From positions 26,637,426 through 26,701,425 of the forward strand of contig CP141136.1 of the NCBI GenBank assembly GCA_035236585.1: a stretch of DNA of 64,000 bases, read 5' to 3'. Under the pieces are notes generated by a model. That model was not told the origin of the DNA. It worked only from the letters and a program-made list of their open reading frames with translations, and searched no databases. This document shows, one piece after another, positions 1-13,000 of the stretch (within the stretch, counting starts at the first letter, position 1; the number at the start of each line of letters is the position of its first letter). The position numbers and the translations under genes are program-made. This DNA comes from Warburgia ugandensis. Taxonomy: Eukaryota > Streptophyta > Magnoliopsida > Canellales > Canellaceae.

Positions 1-212
1 AATGAAACAAATACAAAATGTAACACGAAAAGCTACCAAATATAGCCATTGATTCAAGGAAGAGGAAAACAAGTGAATCTCGAGTGGCAGCAAGAAATCT
101 GAAATGAAAATCAAAACGCGAACTAGAAAATCCGAAAATGCAATGACATTTTACCAGAGACAAGCCGATGACTTGTAGAGAGAGGCTTCGAATTCTTCAA
201 AGGCCCCCTTTT
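1..212. other. no gene seen
   Basis: AT-rich sequence at the window edge with no coding frame, RNA gene or recognisable repeat boundary. Confidence 0.5.
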
Positions 213-1296
213 TATTCTCTTCTCATCGATTTTTTAGGATTTCTTTGGGGTTATCTCTGTATGCAATGGGATCGAAGGGAGAGAACAAGGAGAACAAGAA
301 GTGGGGTTTACCCTTCAATTTGAACACAAATGGTGAAATGCACAACAAATCCCAGAACAAGAACAAATAAAAATCATTCTACAAGAAACGATGTTTCACA
401 GTAGAAAAAACATGCATTGGAGACGTGAGAGAGAAGGAGAGAGAGACAAGACGAGATTGCAGGGAAGAAGCAAACTAGGCTTTGCGCCCAAGCAAATCTA
501 GGGTTTTCAGAAACGAAAAACTGAAACCCCTCTCTTGCCCTAAACGAACAACCTCATGCAGAGACAAAGAAGTCCATCTTCGTCGCCCTAAACATTCACC
601 GGAGAACCCAAAACCCTTCACCGGAGAACCCAAAACCTCTTCCTTGCCGACATTCAACGCAAGAACCCAAAATCCTTCACCACGAACGAACCAATTCGTT
701 TTCTCTCACTAAAAAACGCTGGTTTCAAAATGATTCTTCTCATCGATTTTTTAGGATTTCTTTGGGGTTATCTCTATATGCAGTGGGATCGAAGGGAGAG
801 AACAAGGATAACAAGAAGTGGGGTTTACCCTTCAATTTGAACACAAATGGTGAAATGCACAACAAATCCCAGAACAAGAACAAATAAAAATCATTCCACA
901 AGAAATGACGTTTCACAGTAGAAAAAACATACCTTGGAGAAGTGAGAGAGAAGGAGAGAGAGACAAGACGAGATTGCAGGGAAGAAGCAAACTGAGCTTT
1001 GCGCCCAGTCAAATCTAAGGTTTTCAGAAACGAAAAACTGAAACCCCTCTCCTGCCTTAGACGAACAACCTCATGCAGAGATGAAGAACTCTTCCATCTT
1101 CGTCACCCTAGACATTCACCAGAGAACCCAAAACCTCTTCATCACCATAGACATTCACCAGAGAATGGAAAACCCTTCACCGGAGAACCCAAAAATCTCA
1201 TCCTTGCCAACATTCAATGCAAGAACCCAAAACCCTTCACCACGAACAGAACCAATTCGTTTTTTCTCACTAAAAAATGCTGGTTTCAAAATGATT
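213..1296. repeat. direct tandem duplication, two copies of about 520-565 bp
   Basis: Copy 1 is about 213-731 and copy 2 about 732-1296. Both open with ATTCT..CTCATCGATTTTTTAG and end with GGTTTCAAAATGATT. Copy 2 has an extra internal repeat of the CATTCACC..GAGAA motif near 1110-1180. The copies are close but not identical (point changes throughout). The source is not recognised; frames inside it are low-complexity and not taken as genes. Confidence 0.85.
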
Positions 1297-1373
1297 TTTC
1301 TCTCTCTAAAATCAACGAGTTTTTACACTGTGGAAGGCATTTTGGCATATCTCAAAAGTGCCAAACATCCAAT

Positions 1374-1610
1374 GTTAAATAAGGCTGATATGTAAGATAT
1401 GCTCAACATAACGTAGTTAAATAAAACAGATATCTTAGATATGATCGAGATAACGTGATTAAATAAAGTGCACATCTCACATATGTCACAGATAACGTGG
1501 TTAAATAAGGTGCACATCTCACATATGCCACAGATAACACAGTTAAATAAGGTGCACATTTGAGATATGCCGTAATATCTCAAAAACGTCACACATATGC
1601 CGTTAAATAA
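1374..1610. repeat. minisatellite, about 42-bp period, five or more units
   Basis: Units carry GTTAAATAA and a diverged CACATATG..CAGATAAC core. Anchors at 1374, 1416, 1457, 1499 and 1542 give the period; a degenerate end reaches about 1610. It starts about 80 bases after the 520-bp duplication and may belong to the same repeat. Confidence 0.8.
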
Positions 1611-2646
1611 ACCCCCCTAAGACACAAAACATGGAGCCTAGTTATGATAAAGGCCAAAACTGACTATTAAATTATTGTTCCATAGTAAGTGTTCTTTCCT
1701 TTTTATTAGAAGAAATGATAAATAGCTACATCTGCATCTCAAGGTATCAAATGAAGTGACTGCTATATTTCCTTTATCATCTTTGCTTAAATATCTAATT
1801 TGACATCATACTTTATTCTTTTGTAGTTAATGATGCTATTGATGATTGGTTTTTGAGGCAAATCCATTGGCTTCTGAGACAAATCCATTGGCTTCAGAGA
1901 TGATGTCATTTCTCAAGGGATGTTGGGTTCAAGATGTAAGTCATATTTCAAGATGTAAGTCATACTTAAGTTATATTAGGAGTTCAGCTTGAGACACATA
2001 CCCAATTAGGCACTTGATCATTTAATGTGAACATTATTTGCATCTTTTGTGGTATTATCTATTTTACATGGAGAAACTCGGTATATGGTTCTGTATTGTC
2101 AAGAACATTAGCGTGATCTTTTGAACAGTATGCTATGGTCTGCATAACAGTTGTATAATATAATACATGGAAGTTTACACTGAATTGATTCAAACTGACA
2201 TCCACCAAGTTAAGCTAAGTGACTGGATTAATGTACTCAGAGTTCTCTAAGTCAACAGGCAACATAACCTGGAAAAATTCAAATCTAAGCCTGAATGCCT
2301 CGGAAGTCATGAGACTTTGTGAAAATATCTGATGATTATCAATAACATGAAACTATGTGCAGGCGTGCGCATGCATGCAGATGCATGTGTATGAACCTGT
2401 GAACTGTAGGCGTGTCTTTGTGTGGGTTGTGGTGAGTTCTAAGCATTCCACAAACAGGTAATAGTATAAGCATCTCCAATGTTTCACAATGATACGCTGC
2501 ACTATGTAATTGATAATGGATCAACACATGACTTGGATAGACCGTATCACCTATCACGTTACATTCATTGGAGCAAAAAAATCAAACACCTGATATACAC
2601 ACACCATGGAGTGACGCAAATCCAACAAAACCAGGGAGGCATCTAT

Positions 2647-2651
<5 letters not shown>
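1611..2651. other. no gene seen
   Basis: AT-rich non-coding sequence. A short near-duplication of a TTGGCTTC motif (about 1865-1895) and two tandem copies of a TTCAAGATGTAAGTCATA motif (about 1927-1968) are visible. Nothing recognisable otherwise. Confidence 0.5.

Positions 2652-2729
<78 letters not shown>
2652..2729. repeat. (AG)n microsatellite, about 39 units
   Basis: An uninterrupted AG run of 78 bases. The Arg-Glu reading frame across it is an artefact of the repeat. Confidence 0.98.
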
Positions 2730-2732
<3 letters not shown>

Positions 2733-3726
2733 CCTCTTAGTAGGAGCGTGTAGTCGCTCTCTGCATAAGTAAGATGCCTGAACCTGAGAAATAGAGGTTG
2801 GGTATGTGTATGATGACAGAGTTGGGTTTTCGGGCCTGTACGATCTTAGTGTGGTGGATCTCCGGCGAAGGAAGAGGGCTGATCAAATTGGCTGTCGTCG
2901 GTCAGTCGTCGTTGGTCTCCTTCAATGGTAACAGGTTCTTTGTAATGTTAAACATGGCAGATGAAATGAGGGGTAATATTGAGATTTTAAAATTTTACAC
3001 GGTGAATCACGGTAAAATGTAAACGGAATGGCAAATTTGCAAAGGTCTCTATTGTGTAATGACAAATTTGCAAATTGAAAAAAAAAAGGTGGGATGTTTC
3101 TGCAAAAACTCCAAAAAGGAATGGCATTTTAGCAAAACTCCCTTATTAATTAGAATGTAAACAGTGAGCAATCTACTTCTTGTCAATGATCCTAGAACAA
3201 TTAATGAGAGAGAATTGTGGTACATGCACCATCTGTAGCTAGCAAGACTGCTTTAGATAATTAAACATCTGGCCCCACTTATGATCCGAACCATTCATTT
3301 GTTGAGCCTCTATAAATCATCCATGAACTAGATTTGAGCTGCGTTTGAAGACCGTGTTCCTTGCTTTCGTGCTTTTAAATGGACCCTTGGACTATCAAGA
3401 ACAAAGTTCCACTACAGCACATCAAGCAAGGCCCTGATGGGACTTTTATTTTTAAAGTAGAACAAAGTCACTAGAGGAATGCTAGGCCAAAAACCCTACA
3501 AGATACTTATGAGCTTCTCTTAATTTTTATTTTTCACGAAAGCTCACTTCTAAATGATCGGATCTGCTCATCTGATTGCTCAAACCGAAAGCAAATAGGA
3601 TAAATTTATCATCTGAAAAGGGCAGCTTTACGTCACAGTTTAAACTTCATATGAGCAGCAATCTAACTTCAAATCCCAAAAACATGGCTCTTAGGATGCT
3701 AAGCTCTTGAAACATTGGATTTTTTA
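2730..3726. other. no gene seen
   Basis: A short open frame (2798-3022) has no recognisable similarity and no splice context. The stretch around 3030-3145 repeats the AAATTTGCAAA / GGAATGGCA motif several times. No assignable element. Confidence 0.45.
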
Positions 3727-3735
3727 TTTAGAACA

Positions 3736-3924
3736 GGGGCAGCCCTGGTGCACGAAGCTCCCTCCTATGTGGGGTTTAGGGGAGGGGCGGGCCACAATGG
3801 CCTAAAGTAGGCAGCCTTACTTTGCATTTTTGTAAAAGGCTGATTCCATGCCTTAAACCCGTAACCTCAAAGTCACATGACAACAACTTTTACTGTTGTG
3901 CCAAGACTCCCCTTCATTTATTTT
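3736..3924 (-). mobile_element. Au-like SINE, near full length
   Basis: A tRNA-derived SINE read on the minus strand. Degenerate pol III boxes are visible near the right end (A-box-like TTGGCACAACAGTAAAAG; B-box-like GGTTTAAGGC), and the typical GTGCACC..GGGCTGCC 3' part lies at the left. The 9-bp TTTAGAACA at 3727-3735 and 3925-3933 is the likely target-site duplication. Family name is from memory of the Au SINE consensus. Confidence 0.85.
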
Positions 3925-3976
3925 TTTAGAACAATTTAAAAAAATTAGATGAACAGATTCGATCATTCAAAGATAA

Positions 3977-6530
3977 ATCATTATCATCATCAAGACCTTA
4001 TCCCAATTAGGGGTCGGCCACATGAATCTTATTCCTCCATTCCACTCTATTAAATACCATGGCTTCATTAGTCCCAAAGTTTTTAAATCTTTCCTCACCA
4101 CTTCTATCCATGTTCTTTTGGGCCTCCCCTTGCCCTTTTAGAACCTTCTAATTGTATTTGCCTCACTCCTTCTAATTGGTGCCATTGTTGGTCTCCTTTG
4201 GACATGTCCAAACCATCTAAGTCTAATCTCCCCCATCTTGTTACCTATTGGTGCTACCCCTAAATTTCCTCTAATATTTTCATTTCTAATTCTATCCTTT
4301 CTTGTCTTACCATCCATCCATCTCAACATCCTTATTTTGGCAAGACTCATCCTATGAGTATGATGTTCCTTAACTGCCCAACATTCTGATCCATAGAGCA
4401 CGGCCGGCCTTATGGCCATCCTATAGAATTTTTCTTTTAGTTTGAGTGGCATCTGCCGATCACACAAAACTCCAGATGCACATCTCCATTTGTTCCGACC
4501 CGCTTGAATTCTCTGGATAACCTCCCTCTCAATCTCTCCACTCTCATGAATTATTGATCCTAAGTACCAAAAGTGGTCTTTGACGAGGACTTCTTGGTTA
4601 TCAATCTTGACTGGTGTTCTACTCCTACTCTCCTTGCTAAAATTACATTGCATATATTCTGTCTTAGTTCGGCTAATTTTAAATCCTTCAGATTCTAATG
4701 CTTCTCTCCATAACTCTAGCTTTATGTTTACATCATCCCTTGTCTCATCAATTAAGACTATATTATTTGCAAATAGCATGCACCATGGAATTTCATCGTG
4801 CAAATGTTTTGTTAACTCATCCATAACTAATGTGAAGAGGTATAGACTCAATGCCGATCCTTGGTACAATCCTAAAGTGACTGCAAAATCACTAGTCACG
4901 CCACTAGTGGTCTTAACATTTGTTACTGCTTCCTCATACATATCTTTAATTATGTCTATATATCCCTGAGAAACTCATTTACCACACAACACCCTCCATA
5001 TTAACTCTCTAAGGTCTCTATTATAAGCTTTTTCTAAGTCGATAAAGACTATATGTAGGTCTTTCCTCCTCTCCCTATATTTCTCTACTAATTGTCTTAG
5101 TAAGAAAATAGCTTTCATGGTAAACCTCCTAGGCATGAAACCAAACTGTTTCTCCGACACACTTGTTTCATGTCGTAGCCTCTTATCAATTACTCTTTCA
5201 AAAGGTTTCATGGTATGGCTTATAAGTTTAATCCCTCGATAATTAGTGTAGCTTTAAATGTCTCTTTTATTCTTATAGATTGGTACAATAGAGCTTTTCC
5301 TCCACTCGTCAAGTATCTTCTTTGATTTTATAATATTGTTAAACAACTTGGTCAACCAAACTACCCCAATATCTTCCATATGCTTCCAAACCTCTATTGG
5401 TATACCATTAGGCCCCATAACCTTTCCTGATTTCATCTTTTTTAAGGCCTCTTTTACTTCATGTATTCTAATCTTACATTCATATATATAATATCCAATG
5501 TTATTTAAATTTATAGTATTTTCAATCCCTATATTCTCAGAGTCATTGTCATTTAACAATTTTTGAAAGTATGTTTCCTACCTTTGTTTGATCTTATCTT
5601 CTTTGACTAATACCTTTTGATCATTGTTTCTAATACACCTAACATGATCTAAGTCCTTACACTTCTGTTCTCTTACTTTTGCAAGTTTAAACACATATTT
5701 CTCCTCTTCTCTTGTTCCTAATGTATTATAGAGCTTATCACATGCTTTAAGTTTAGCCTCACTTACTATTCTCTTAGCAGGGTTTTTAGCATTTTTATAT
5801 TGTTCATAGTTTTCATTATTTCTAATCTTCTGTCATGCTTTAAAACGCATTCGTTTTTCTTTAATAACTTTTTGCAGTGTTTCACTCCACCATCATGTTT
5901 CCTTTGCTAGTAGCCTTTTACCTTTAGACACTCCTAAAACATCTTTTGCCACTTTCTTAATGGACTCAGCCATATTAGTCCACATGGTATTTACTTCTGT
6001 TTCATAGTTCCAATTTTCTTCTACCATCAACTTATTTTTGAATCATGTTATTTTCTCTCCTTTTAAGTTCCACCACTTAGTTCTTGGATGTGTATTAAGT
6101 TCAGTTCTTTTACTTCATCTTTTAATATGGATATCTATAACCATTAACCTATATTGTAAGGTTAAACTCTCACTAGGTATCACTTTACAATCCTTACATA
6201 TAGATCGTTCATTATTCCTAAATAAAAAAGTCTATTTGGCTTTTATGAAGTCTACTTTTAAAGGTTATTAAGTGTTCATCTCTCTTCTTAAAGAGTGTAT
6301 TTGCAATGGACAGGTCATATGATAAAGCAAAGTTGAGGATATTCTCCCCATCTCATTTCTTTCACCTATATCATACCCTTTATGTATTCTATCCTATCCT
6401 TTCTTATCTTTTTCTACATGGCCATTTAAGTCTGCTTCTATAAATATTCCCTCAGTGTTGGGAATTTCTTGTATAACTCTCTCTATTTTTTTTCAAAACT
6501 GTCTATTGATTATATCTTGTAACCCTACTT
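3977..6530 (-). mobile_element. RTE-clade LINE, 5'-truncated and decayed
   Basis: On the minus strand, frames at 5254-5559, 4975-5211 and 4138-4941 cover reverse transcriptase: [28 protein letters not shown] (expected FADD, catalytic Asp changed) and the C-terminal YGSECWAV. The C-terminal part of the endonuclease lies at about 5880-6520. The 3' end is a short ATGATG-type tail at 3977-3992, typical of plant RTE. Frameshifts and stops separate the frames, so it cannot be active. The N-terminal half of the endonuclease is missing. Confidence 0.9.
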
Positions 6531-6620
6531 ATGGTGCGTATGCCAGGCAAGTGCCTGCAAGCCTAGCAGTAAATAAACTATCTTACTCCCACCCGGAGAA
6601 GACAAAACAGAGAGTGTCGC

Positions 6621-6630
6621 TATAAAAAAA
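6621..6630 (+). promoter_or_regulatory. TATA box candidate of the beta-galactosidase gene
   Basis: TATAAAAAAA lies about 350 bases before the chosen ATG and is followed by a CT-rich stretch typical of a plant 5' leader (about 6650-6850). Transcription would start near 6650-6660. Position and composition only; no transcript evidence. Confidence 0.5.
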
Positions 6631-6703
6631 ATGGTGTAGAAAATATCATCTTCCATCGTCTTCCGCCATTTCTGTCTCTTCTCTTTGTTCCCCTGCTCGT
6701 AAC

Positions 6704-6742
6704 ATGTCACGTTTTCGTCTCCACGTCCGAAGAATCTTCTGA
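6704..6742 (+). other. upstream ORF 1 in the beta-galactosidase leader
   Basis: A 12-codon ATG-to-TGA frame in the predicted 5' leader, fully upstream of the main start. It exists only if transcription begins before 6704, as the TATA candidate at 6621 suggests. It is not recognised as a conserved peptide. Confidence 0.4.
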
Positions 6743-6852
6743 AAACCCTAACCTCGAATTCTCCGATCAGATAAGCTGGTTTCTGTGCTCACCCAAAATC
6801 TCTCTTCGAAGAGAACAAATCATCTTATAATCACATCTCTCCCATCCCAAAA

Positions 6853-7071
6853 ATGGCGTATATAACCATTACCAGATCATCCTGGGAACTTGCGTCGCTC
6901 TTCGAATCGTTGATTGTTCAAAAAAATATTTCTTTTTTCGAAACTCCTTTTCCTTGCTCGGGGAAGTTGAATTATGTCAAAGAAATTCTCTGTAATTTCC
7001 ATTTTTCTAGCTGTTTTGGTTTTGGAAAATTGTTTTTGCAGAAGAGGGTTTGCAACTACAGTTACATATGA
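6853..7071 (+). other. upstream ORF 2 overlapping the beta-galactosidase start
   Basis: A 72-codon frame whose ATG has a favourable context (A at -3, G at +4: AAAATGG). It runs through the main ATG at 6974 in a different frame. Ribosomes using it would pass the main start, so it may reduce translation. The peptide resembles nothing known to me; it is annotated as a leader feature, not a gene. Confidence 0.4.
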
Positions 7072-10000
7072 TCATAGAGCTATAATTATCGATGGGGAAA
7101 GGCGAGTTTTGATATCGGGATCAATTCATTATCCTCGAACCACTCCTGATGTAATTTCATTTCCTCCGTGCTTCATTTTTTGTAATGTTACGATAGTGAT
7201 TCTGAGTTACAGAGTTTTGGATTCCGAAGTGTTAGCAGAAATAGAGTTATATTTTTGAACTAGATATATGAATAATATTAAATAATTTGACTAACTGTTG
7301 TTCAGAAAATCTGTGTTTAATTAGTGATTCCGAGTTACAAAATTTGGACTCCGAAGTGGTAGCAGAAAAATTGGCTAAAAAGCTGTAATGCCATCAGCTC
7401 TTGTATTCGTGTTCTTCTCATGAAATAGAGTTGGATTTTTGAACTGGATATATGAATACTATATAAGAATTTGACTAACTGTTCATCCAATTTGTGGTTA
7501 ATTTGTTAAATTTGCTTTTTAATTGAAGATTGAGAGAATTTTGACATTTCAGGACTTATATATTCTTTCTGGATTTTATCTGTATTTCTGTGATAAGAAA
7601 TGTTACTTTCTTTCCCTTTCCCTGTTATGTAATCTGCATTTTGTATTAATTTGGAAAAGTTATTATGTGTATAAACTGGAATAGATCGGCTGGGAAAATC
7701 TTTGGCTATTTTGGAAAACATTTAGGAAAAGTTGGGAAAAAGTCGGAATCTAGCTTGATTGTAACACGAAACAGTTTTCCTGTTCATGATTTCTCATCAA
7801 AAGAATTGGAATTTGTAACTGAATCTGTAAGCAATGTATAAGAATGTTGGTAGTTATTCATGGAATTTGTGTTTGGTTTGAGTCTTGCATTTAATTGAAA
7901 ATTTTGGATTTTTAAAGCCATTGTTAGATTTTTAACTACTCGTAACTTTGTGAATGTGTATGTAAAATTATACCTGCAGGTGTGGCCAGAGATTATCAGG
8001 AAGTCCAAGGAAGGGGGATTGGATGTTATAGAGACTTATGTTTTTTGGAATTACCATGAGCCTGTAAGAGGACAGGTGCGAAAGCTACTAGAGCTGACAA
8101 ATGCTTCATATAAAGAAAACAAGGAAAGGAAAAGGAGAGCTTCCTTTTTTCTTTGTTTGTCTAACAAGCTACATTTAAAATCATTGCAGTACAACTTCGA
8201 AGGCAGATTTGATTTGGTGAAGTTTGTGAAGACAGTGCAGGAGGCAGGCCTCTTTATTCATCTAAGGATCGGCCCATATGCATGTGCTGAATGGAATTAT
8301 GGGTTTGCTCCTGATTATTCTTTCCCTAGTTTGTTATTGTTGTTTGCTTCTCTCTTATGTTTCTGTCCTTACTATTGCTAGTATCTTCTAGTCGATGTAA
8401 ACTTGTAAATCGTGAGGTAGACTGCAACATATGAAGTGATTTCAACAACTATAGTTTAGTTATTTCTCACTGAAGACCAAGGTGGTCTATTTGTGTATGT
8501 GTATGGTCTCTTTTGTTAGAACTTCCAACTTTGAGTTTACCAATCATATCTGCTTTGAGATACAAAAGGAGCCCATCCGATAGTTGCTCACAAGACAGTT
8601 AGAAGTTACATGTGGGTGCTTATGTTTGGTGACCAAACAGCTATTCTTCTGAGTCAGATCCTAGATTGGCCATGAGATAAAATTTTTATTTTGTTGGATG
8701 ACCCTATTCTCTGTTATTGTGGAGCCAGAAATGGATGCTTTAGAAAGTTCAAAAACAAAAGCAGTAAAATTTTAACCAATCAAAGGGTTAGCTTCATCTA
8801 GTGGAGAAGATTTGAGCTGGCATGTAGGATGTGTGTCTGAATATAACCAGTTTCACTAACAAACAACTGGCCCCAAATGTATTATGCTTGTGTGTGGAAT
8901 ACCATTTACTTTTGTCTTTACAAAATCTTAACTTTTAGGTATGAAGGAGATGGCTTGTACTCATAAAATTGCTTATTGTAGGGGGTTCCCTATGTGGTTA
9001 CACTTCATTCCTGGGATTCAATTTCGAACAACAAACACCCCTTTCAAAGTATATTCTCTGTTCTTAAAGATGAAAATGTTTCTTTCTGGGCCATTCATTT
9101 GTTTTATCTTTTCCTACTTGCTATATCTTTGGAGAAAAACCTGCAATAACTGGATGAGACAATCTGTAATAATATTCTTGCATGATTTGTAACTTTCCCT
9201 TGCAAAACAGAACGAGATGCAGCGCTTTCTTGCAAAGATAGTGACTATTATGAACGAGGAGAAGCTTTTTGCAACTCAAGGTGGGCCAATCATTCTTGCA
9301 CAGGTGATTTCTTCATAACCTTGATTATCATCTCTGAACATGCTTTCAGGATATTCAGGAAAATTGGTTTAAACCCATACTTGCAGTGCATATCTGTATT
9401 GTTTTTATGTTAGTCGTGATTTCTATCTGCATCAGGATTCATTTATTCTCAAATCCTTCTTGATGATTTTGTACTTTGATTCTGGTTTGCATAAAGGAGA
9501 AGCATTAAATTCTAAATCATTGATTTAGTGTCTGTCCTGGACTTACACCTGTTCTGTGAATACCATGATGATTAGCTTCTCCGTCTCTGGAATAGTGGCT
9601 CTAGCCTGGAACCTGATACCACTTCTAGTCTATGTAGTTAAAGACACGAGGCGCACCGAGGCGCAAAGGGGTGCGCCTGGAGCCTGGGGCGCCTAGGCGC
9701 GCACTTGGAGCCTGAGCTGCAAAATTATACTTTTCATAATTAAAAATTAGCTAAAAATGCTAAAAATTAACTAAAAATACAAAAAAGCATGAAAAATACA
9801 GCATACATGAAGACACAAGCATGGGAAAGCTATATATGTGTATAAGAATAGGTATTAACTAATAAATATAAATAAAACAATTTTTTTTCTAATTTTAGTA
9901 AGTTTTAGTTTCTGAAAAATTGAACAAAATAACACTACAAAACAAAAAAAAGCATGAAAAGTACATCATACATGAAGATACAAGCATGAGTAAGCTATAT

Positions 10001-13000
10001 ATGTGGATAAGAATAGGTATTAACTAATAAATATAAAAAAGAACAATTTTTTCCTAATTTTCGTAACTTTTTTTTTTGGAAAAATTAAAAAAATAACCCT
10101 AAATTACAAAAAAAAGATGAAAATTTATCACACATGAAGACACAAGCATTGGAAAGCTATATATGTGGATAGAAATACGTTTCAATAAAGAAATACGAAA
10201 AAACATTGACTTTTTAAATTTCCGTAACTGATTTTTTTCGAAAACAGTAAAAAACCTAAAAACAAACTCAAATCTAGAACAAAGAAGTACAAACTCAAAT
10301 GGAATGTTTTCTTGTACATATAGAACTAAAACTCATCAAGATCTATGGAAAATAGTTAACAAAAAACAAAAAATTTGAAAAAATGGTATTGGTTTTTACG
10401 TTTTTTACAGAAACTGTATACAAATGCTAAAATTCGTAAATCCATACCCTTTTTTGCTTAGATCTGTGAAAGATCAAAGAGGAATGGTTGTTTTCACCTT
10501 CTCACTAGGTTGGAAGATTGAAATTAGGTTTGGAAGGTGAAAAACGAAAAAAAAAACCGAAGTTTATACGTTACCGGGTAAGTGGTCTGCGCCTGGAGTC
10601 GGGGGGGCGCCTCATTTCCTCGTCGCCTGGCACTCTCCCAGGTGCTTACCTGTCGACTTGTGCCTAGGCGCGCCTTTAACTACATAGTTCTAGTTTAAAT
10701 TTTGTTCTTTAGCTACTTGATCTTTTCTCTTCACACTCCTCCATGACAATCCATTTTCTTTCCTGGATTTTTCGTACAATAGTAATAATGATCTGACGAA
10801 GAGGTATGGTTAATATTTAGGAGATTCTTGTAAGCTCTGGTTTTTGCAGGTTCTTTTGAGGAAGCCTAAGAGAGAAAGGATAAAATGCTCTGTTTTCAGT
10901 TATGAATCTCATCTTGTTCTTTTGATTGGCAGGTTGAGAATGAATATGGAAATGTTGAATGGGCATATGGGGTTGGTGGAGAGTTGTATGTGAAATGGGC
11001 TGCAGCCACTGCCGTTGGTCTTAACACCACTGTTCCCTGGATAATGTGCTCACAAGAAGATGCACCTGATCCAATAGTGTGTGTTTAATGGATTTATGAA
11101 ATATTATTATCTACTCGGAATTTTGAAATGTGATTTATATAAGAAGCACGCTGAGATTAAAGCACAATATGAAAGTAGTACTCCCTATTCTTTGTGAAAC
11201 TGAATTTAAGACAATGTGAAAAGATGCTTGTGCTCAACTTTTTTCTAATTAAGAATAACATATTTTCCATGCAGATCAATACATGCAATGGATTCTACTG
11301 TGATCAGTTCACTCCAAATTCCCCTTCCAAACCCAAGATGTGGACAGAGAACTATTGTGGGTGGTAAAGTTAATTGTTGGATACTCTAGTTATGGGCGTC
11401 TTAGACAGATTGTGAAATAAATAGTAAGAAATGAAGTTCAGGAGTTGGTTGACATTCCCTACTTTTCTGGATATTACAGGTTCACTTCTTTTGGCTATGC
11501 AATTCCTTACAGGCCCGTGGAGGACCTTGCCTTTTCTGTTGCACGTTTTTTTGAAACAGGTGGCACTTTTCAGAACTACTACATGGTGAACCCTGAAGCT
11601 ACTATTCTTCTGTTATTTCCACCAAGTGTCATTGTTAGCAATAGTCATTAGTTATCAATATGACATAAACGAATTTGCTGTTGCAGTACTTTGGAGGGAC
11701 TAATTTTGGAAGGACAGCTGGAGGTCCTCTGGTTGCAACTAGCTATGATTATGATGCTCCAATTGATGAATATGGTAATCTTCAATATTTAGAATAAGGT
11801 GAAAATTGCTGTTAACCATTTTATGAAACTTGAACAACCTGAACCTATTGGTTTTGGTTGTGAATGCTGTTTAGTTGGAGATCAGACTCACTCTGGCAAT
11901 ATGTTTGATACTGCTGTAGTACTGGGCAGGCTCACAAAGCTGGTCATGACTATGAAGAGGCTACCAAAAGAAGGTTATCCTGATGCCTAGATGTGATAGG
12001 GAAAAAGGCCAAAAGCTCGCATAAACTACTTCAGCTTTAGTTTTCACTTTTCACTGAATCAGTAACTTCCTAGCTGCAGCTGCCATAATCCCTAGGGACA
12101 ACAAACTTAAACTCTCGTAGCTATCAAATAGCTGGAAATCATATCTAAACTGCAATCTAAACCTTAAAAGTTGTCAGCCACAGAAACCTATCTAAGTTAC
12201 TGTTCAGTCTTTTTATGGAAATAAAGTTTGGTTGAACGATTGAGGTCACTTTAGATGTTAGCTCCAAGTTTAATGAACTATATCCTTTTGAAACAGTGAA
12301 TGTATTGGAAGTATAATTATGTTACAGTAAATGGACAATATTGGTTGTGTGATACAGGCCATATATTGAAAGATTTTCTCAATTATGTTACAGTAAATGG
12401 ACAATATTGGTTGTGCAATACAGGCCATATATTCAAAGATTTTCTCAATGCCACTCCCTTTTCCAAAGAGCAAGAAAGTGATCAGTGCTAAAGGGATTTA
12501 ATAAAATCTGATATCAAACCCTCAAGAAGCTTAAAAATTTCAATGGCTGTTGCGTAAACTATGCATGCCTATGCACTTGCATCAGTGACTTGTATAAAGC
12601 ATGAATAAAACTCTGAATTTTGTGGTATATATACTCTTATAACCAACTTACCATTGCTTACTAGCAGGTTGTTGGGACTTCTACAACTCTATATGAGTTC
12701 AATCTGTATATGCATGTTATGTCTATGTGAGTGAGTGTTAAGTTGTCAATTAGTAATGTTTTGGGGCTTCTCTTCTTGTACAAATTATCGTATGCTATTA
12801 CATCTGAATATTACATTTTATCTGTCTCTGTGTGGATGATCCAGTGCGATTATAAATCATTACTATTATTGTTATTAGTTTTAACCATAACAAGGAACCA
12901 TTCATGAAAAAGAATAAAACAGGAACATCCCAAAGGGAAAACCGTGAATACAGCAGATGGCTGTTAAAATAAGCAAAGATTGTCAAATCATCAACACTTA

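Noticed and set aside
2479-2772. Open frame with a long Arg-Glu run
   Set aside because: It is the AG microsatellite translated; no gene structure around it.
3731-3915. A functional tRNA gene
   Set aside because: The pol III boxes belong to a SINE; no cloverleaf with an anticodon arm could be formed.
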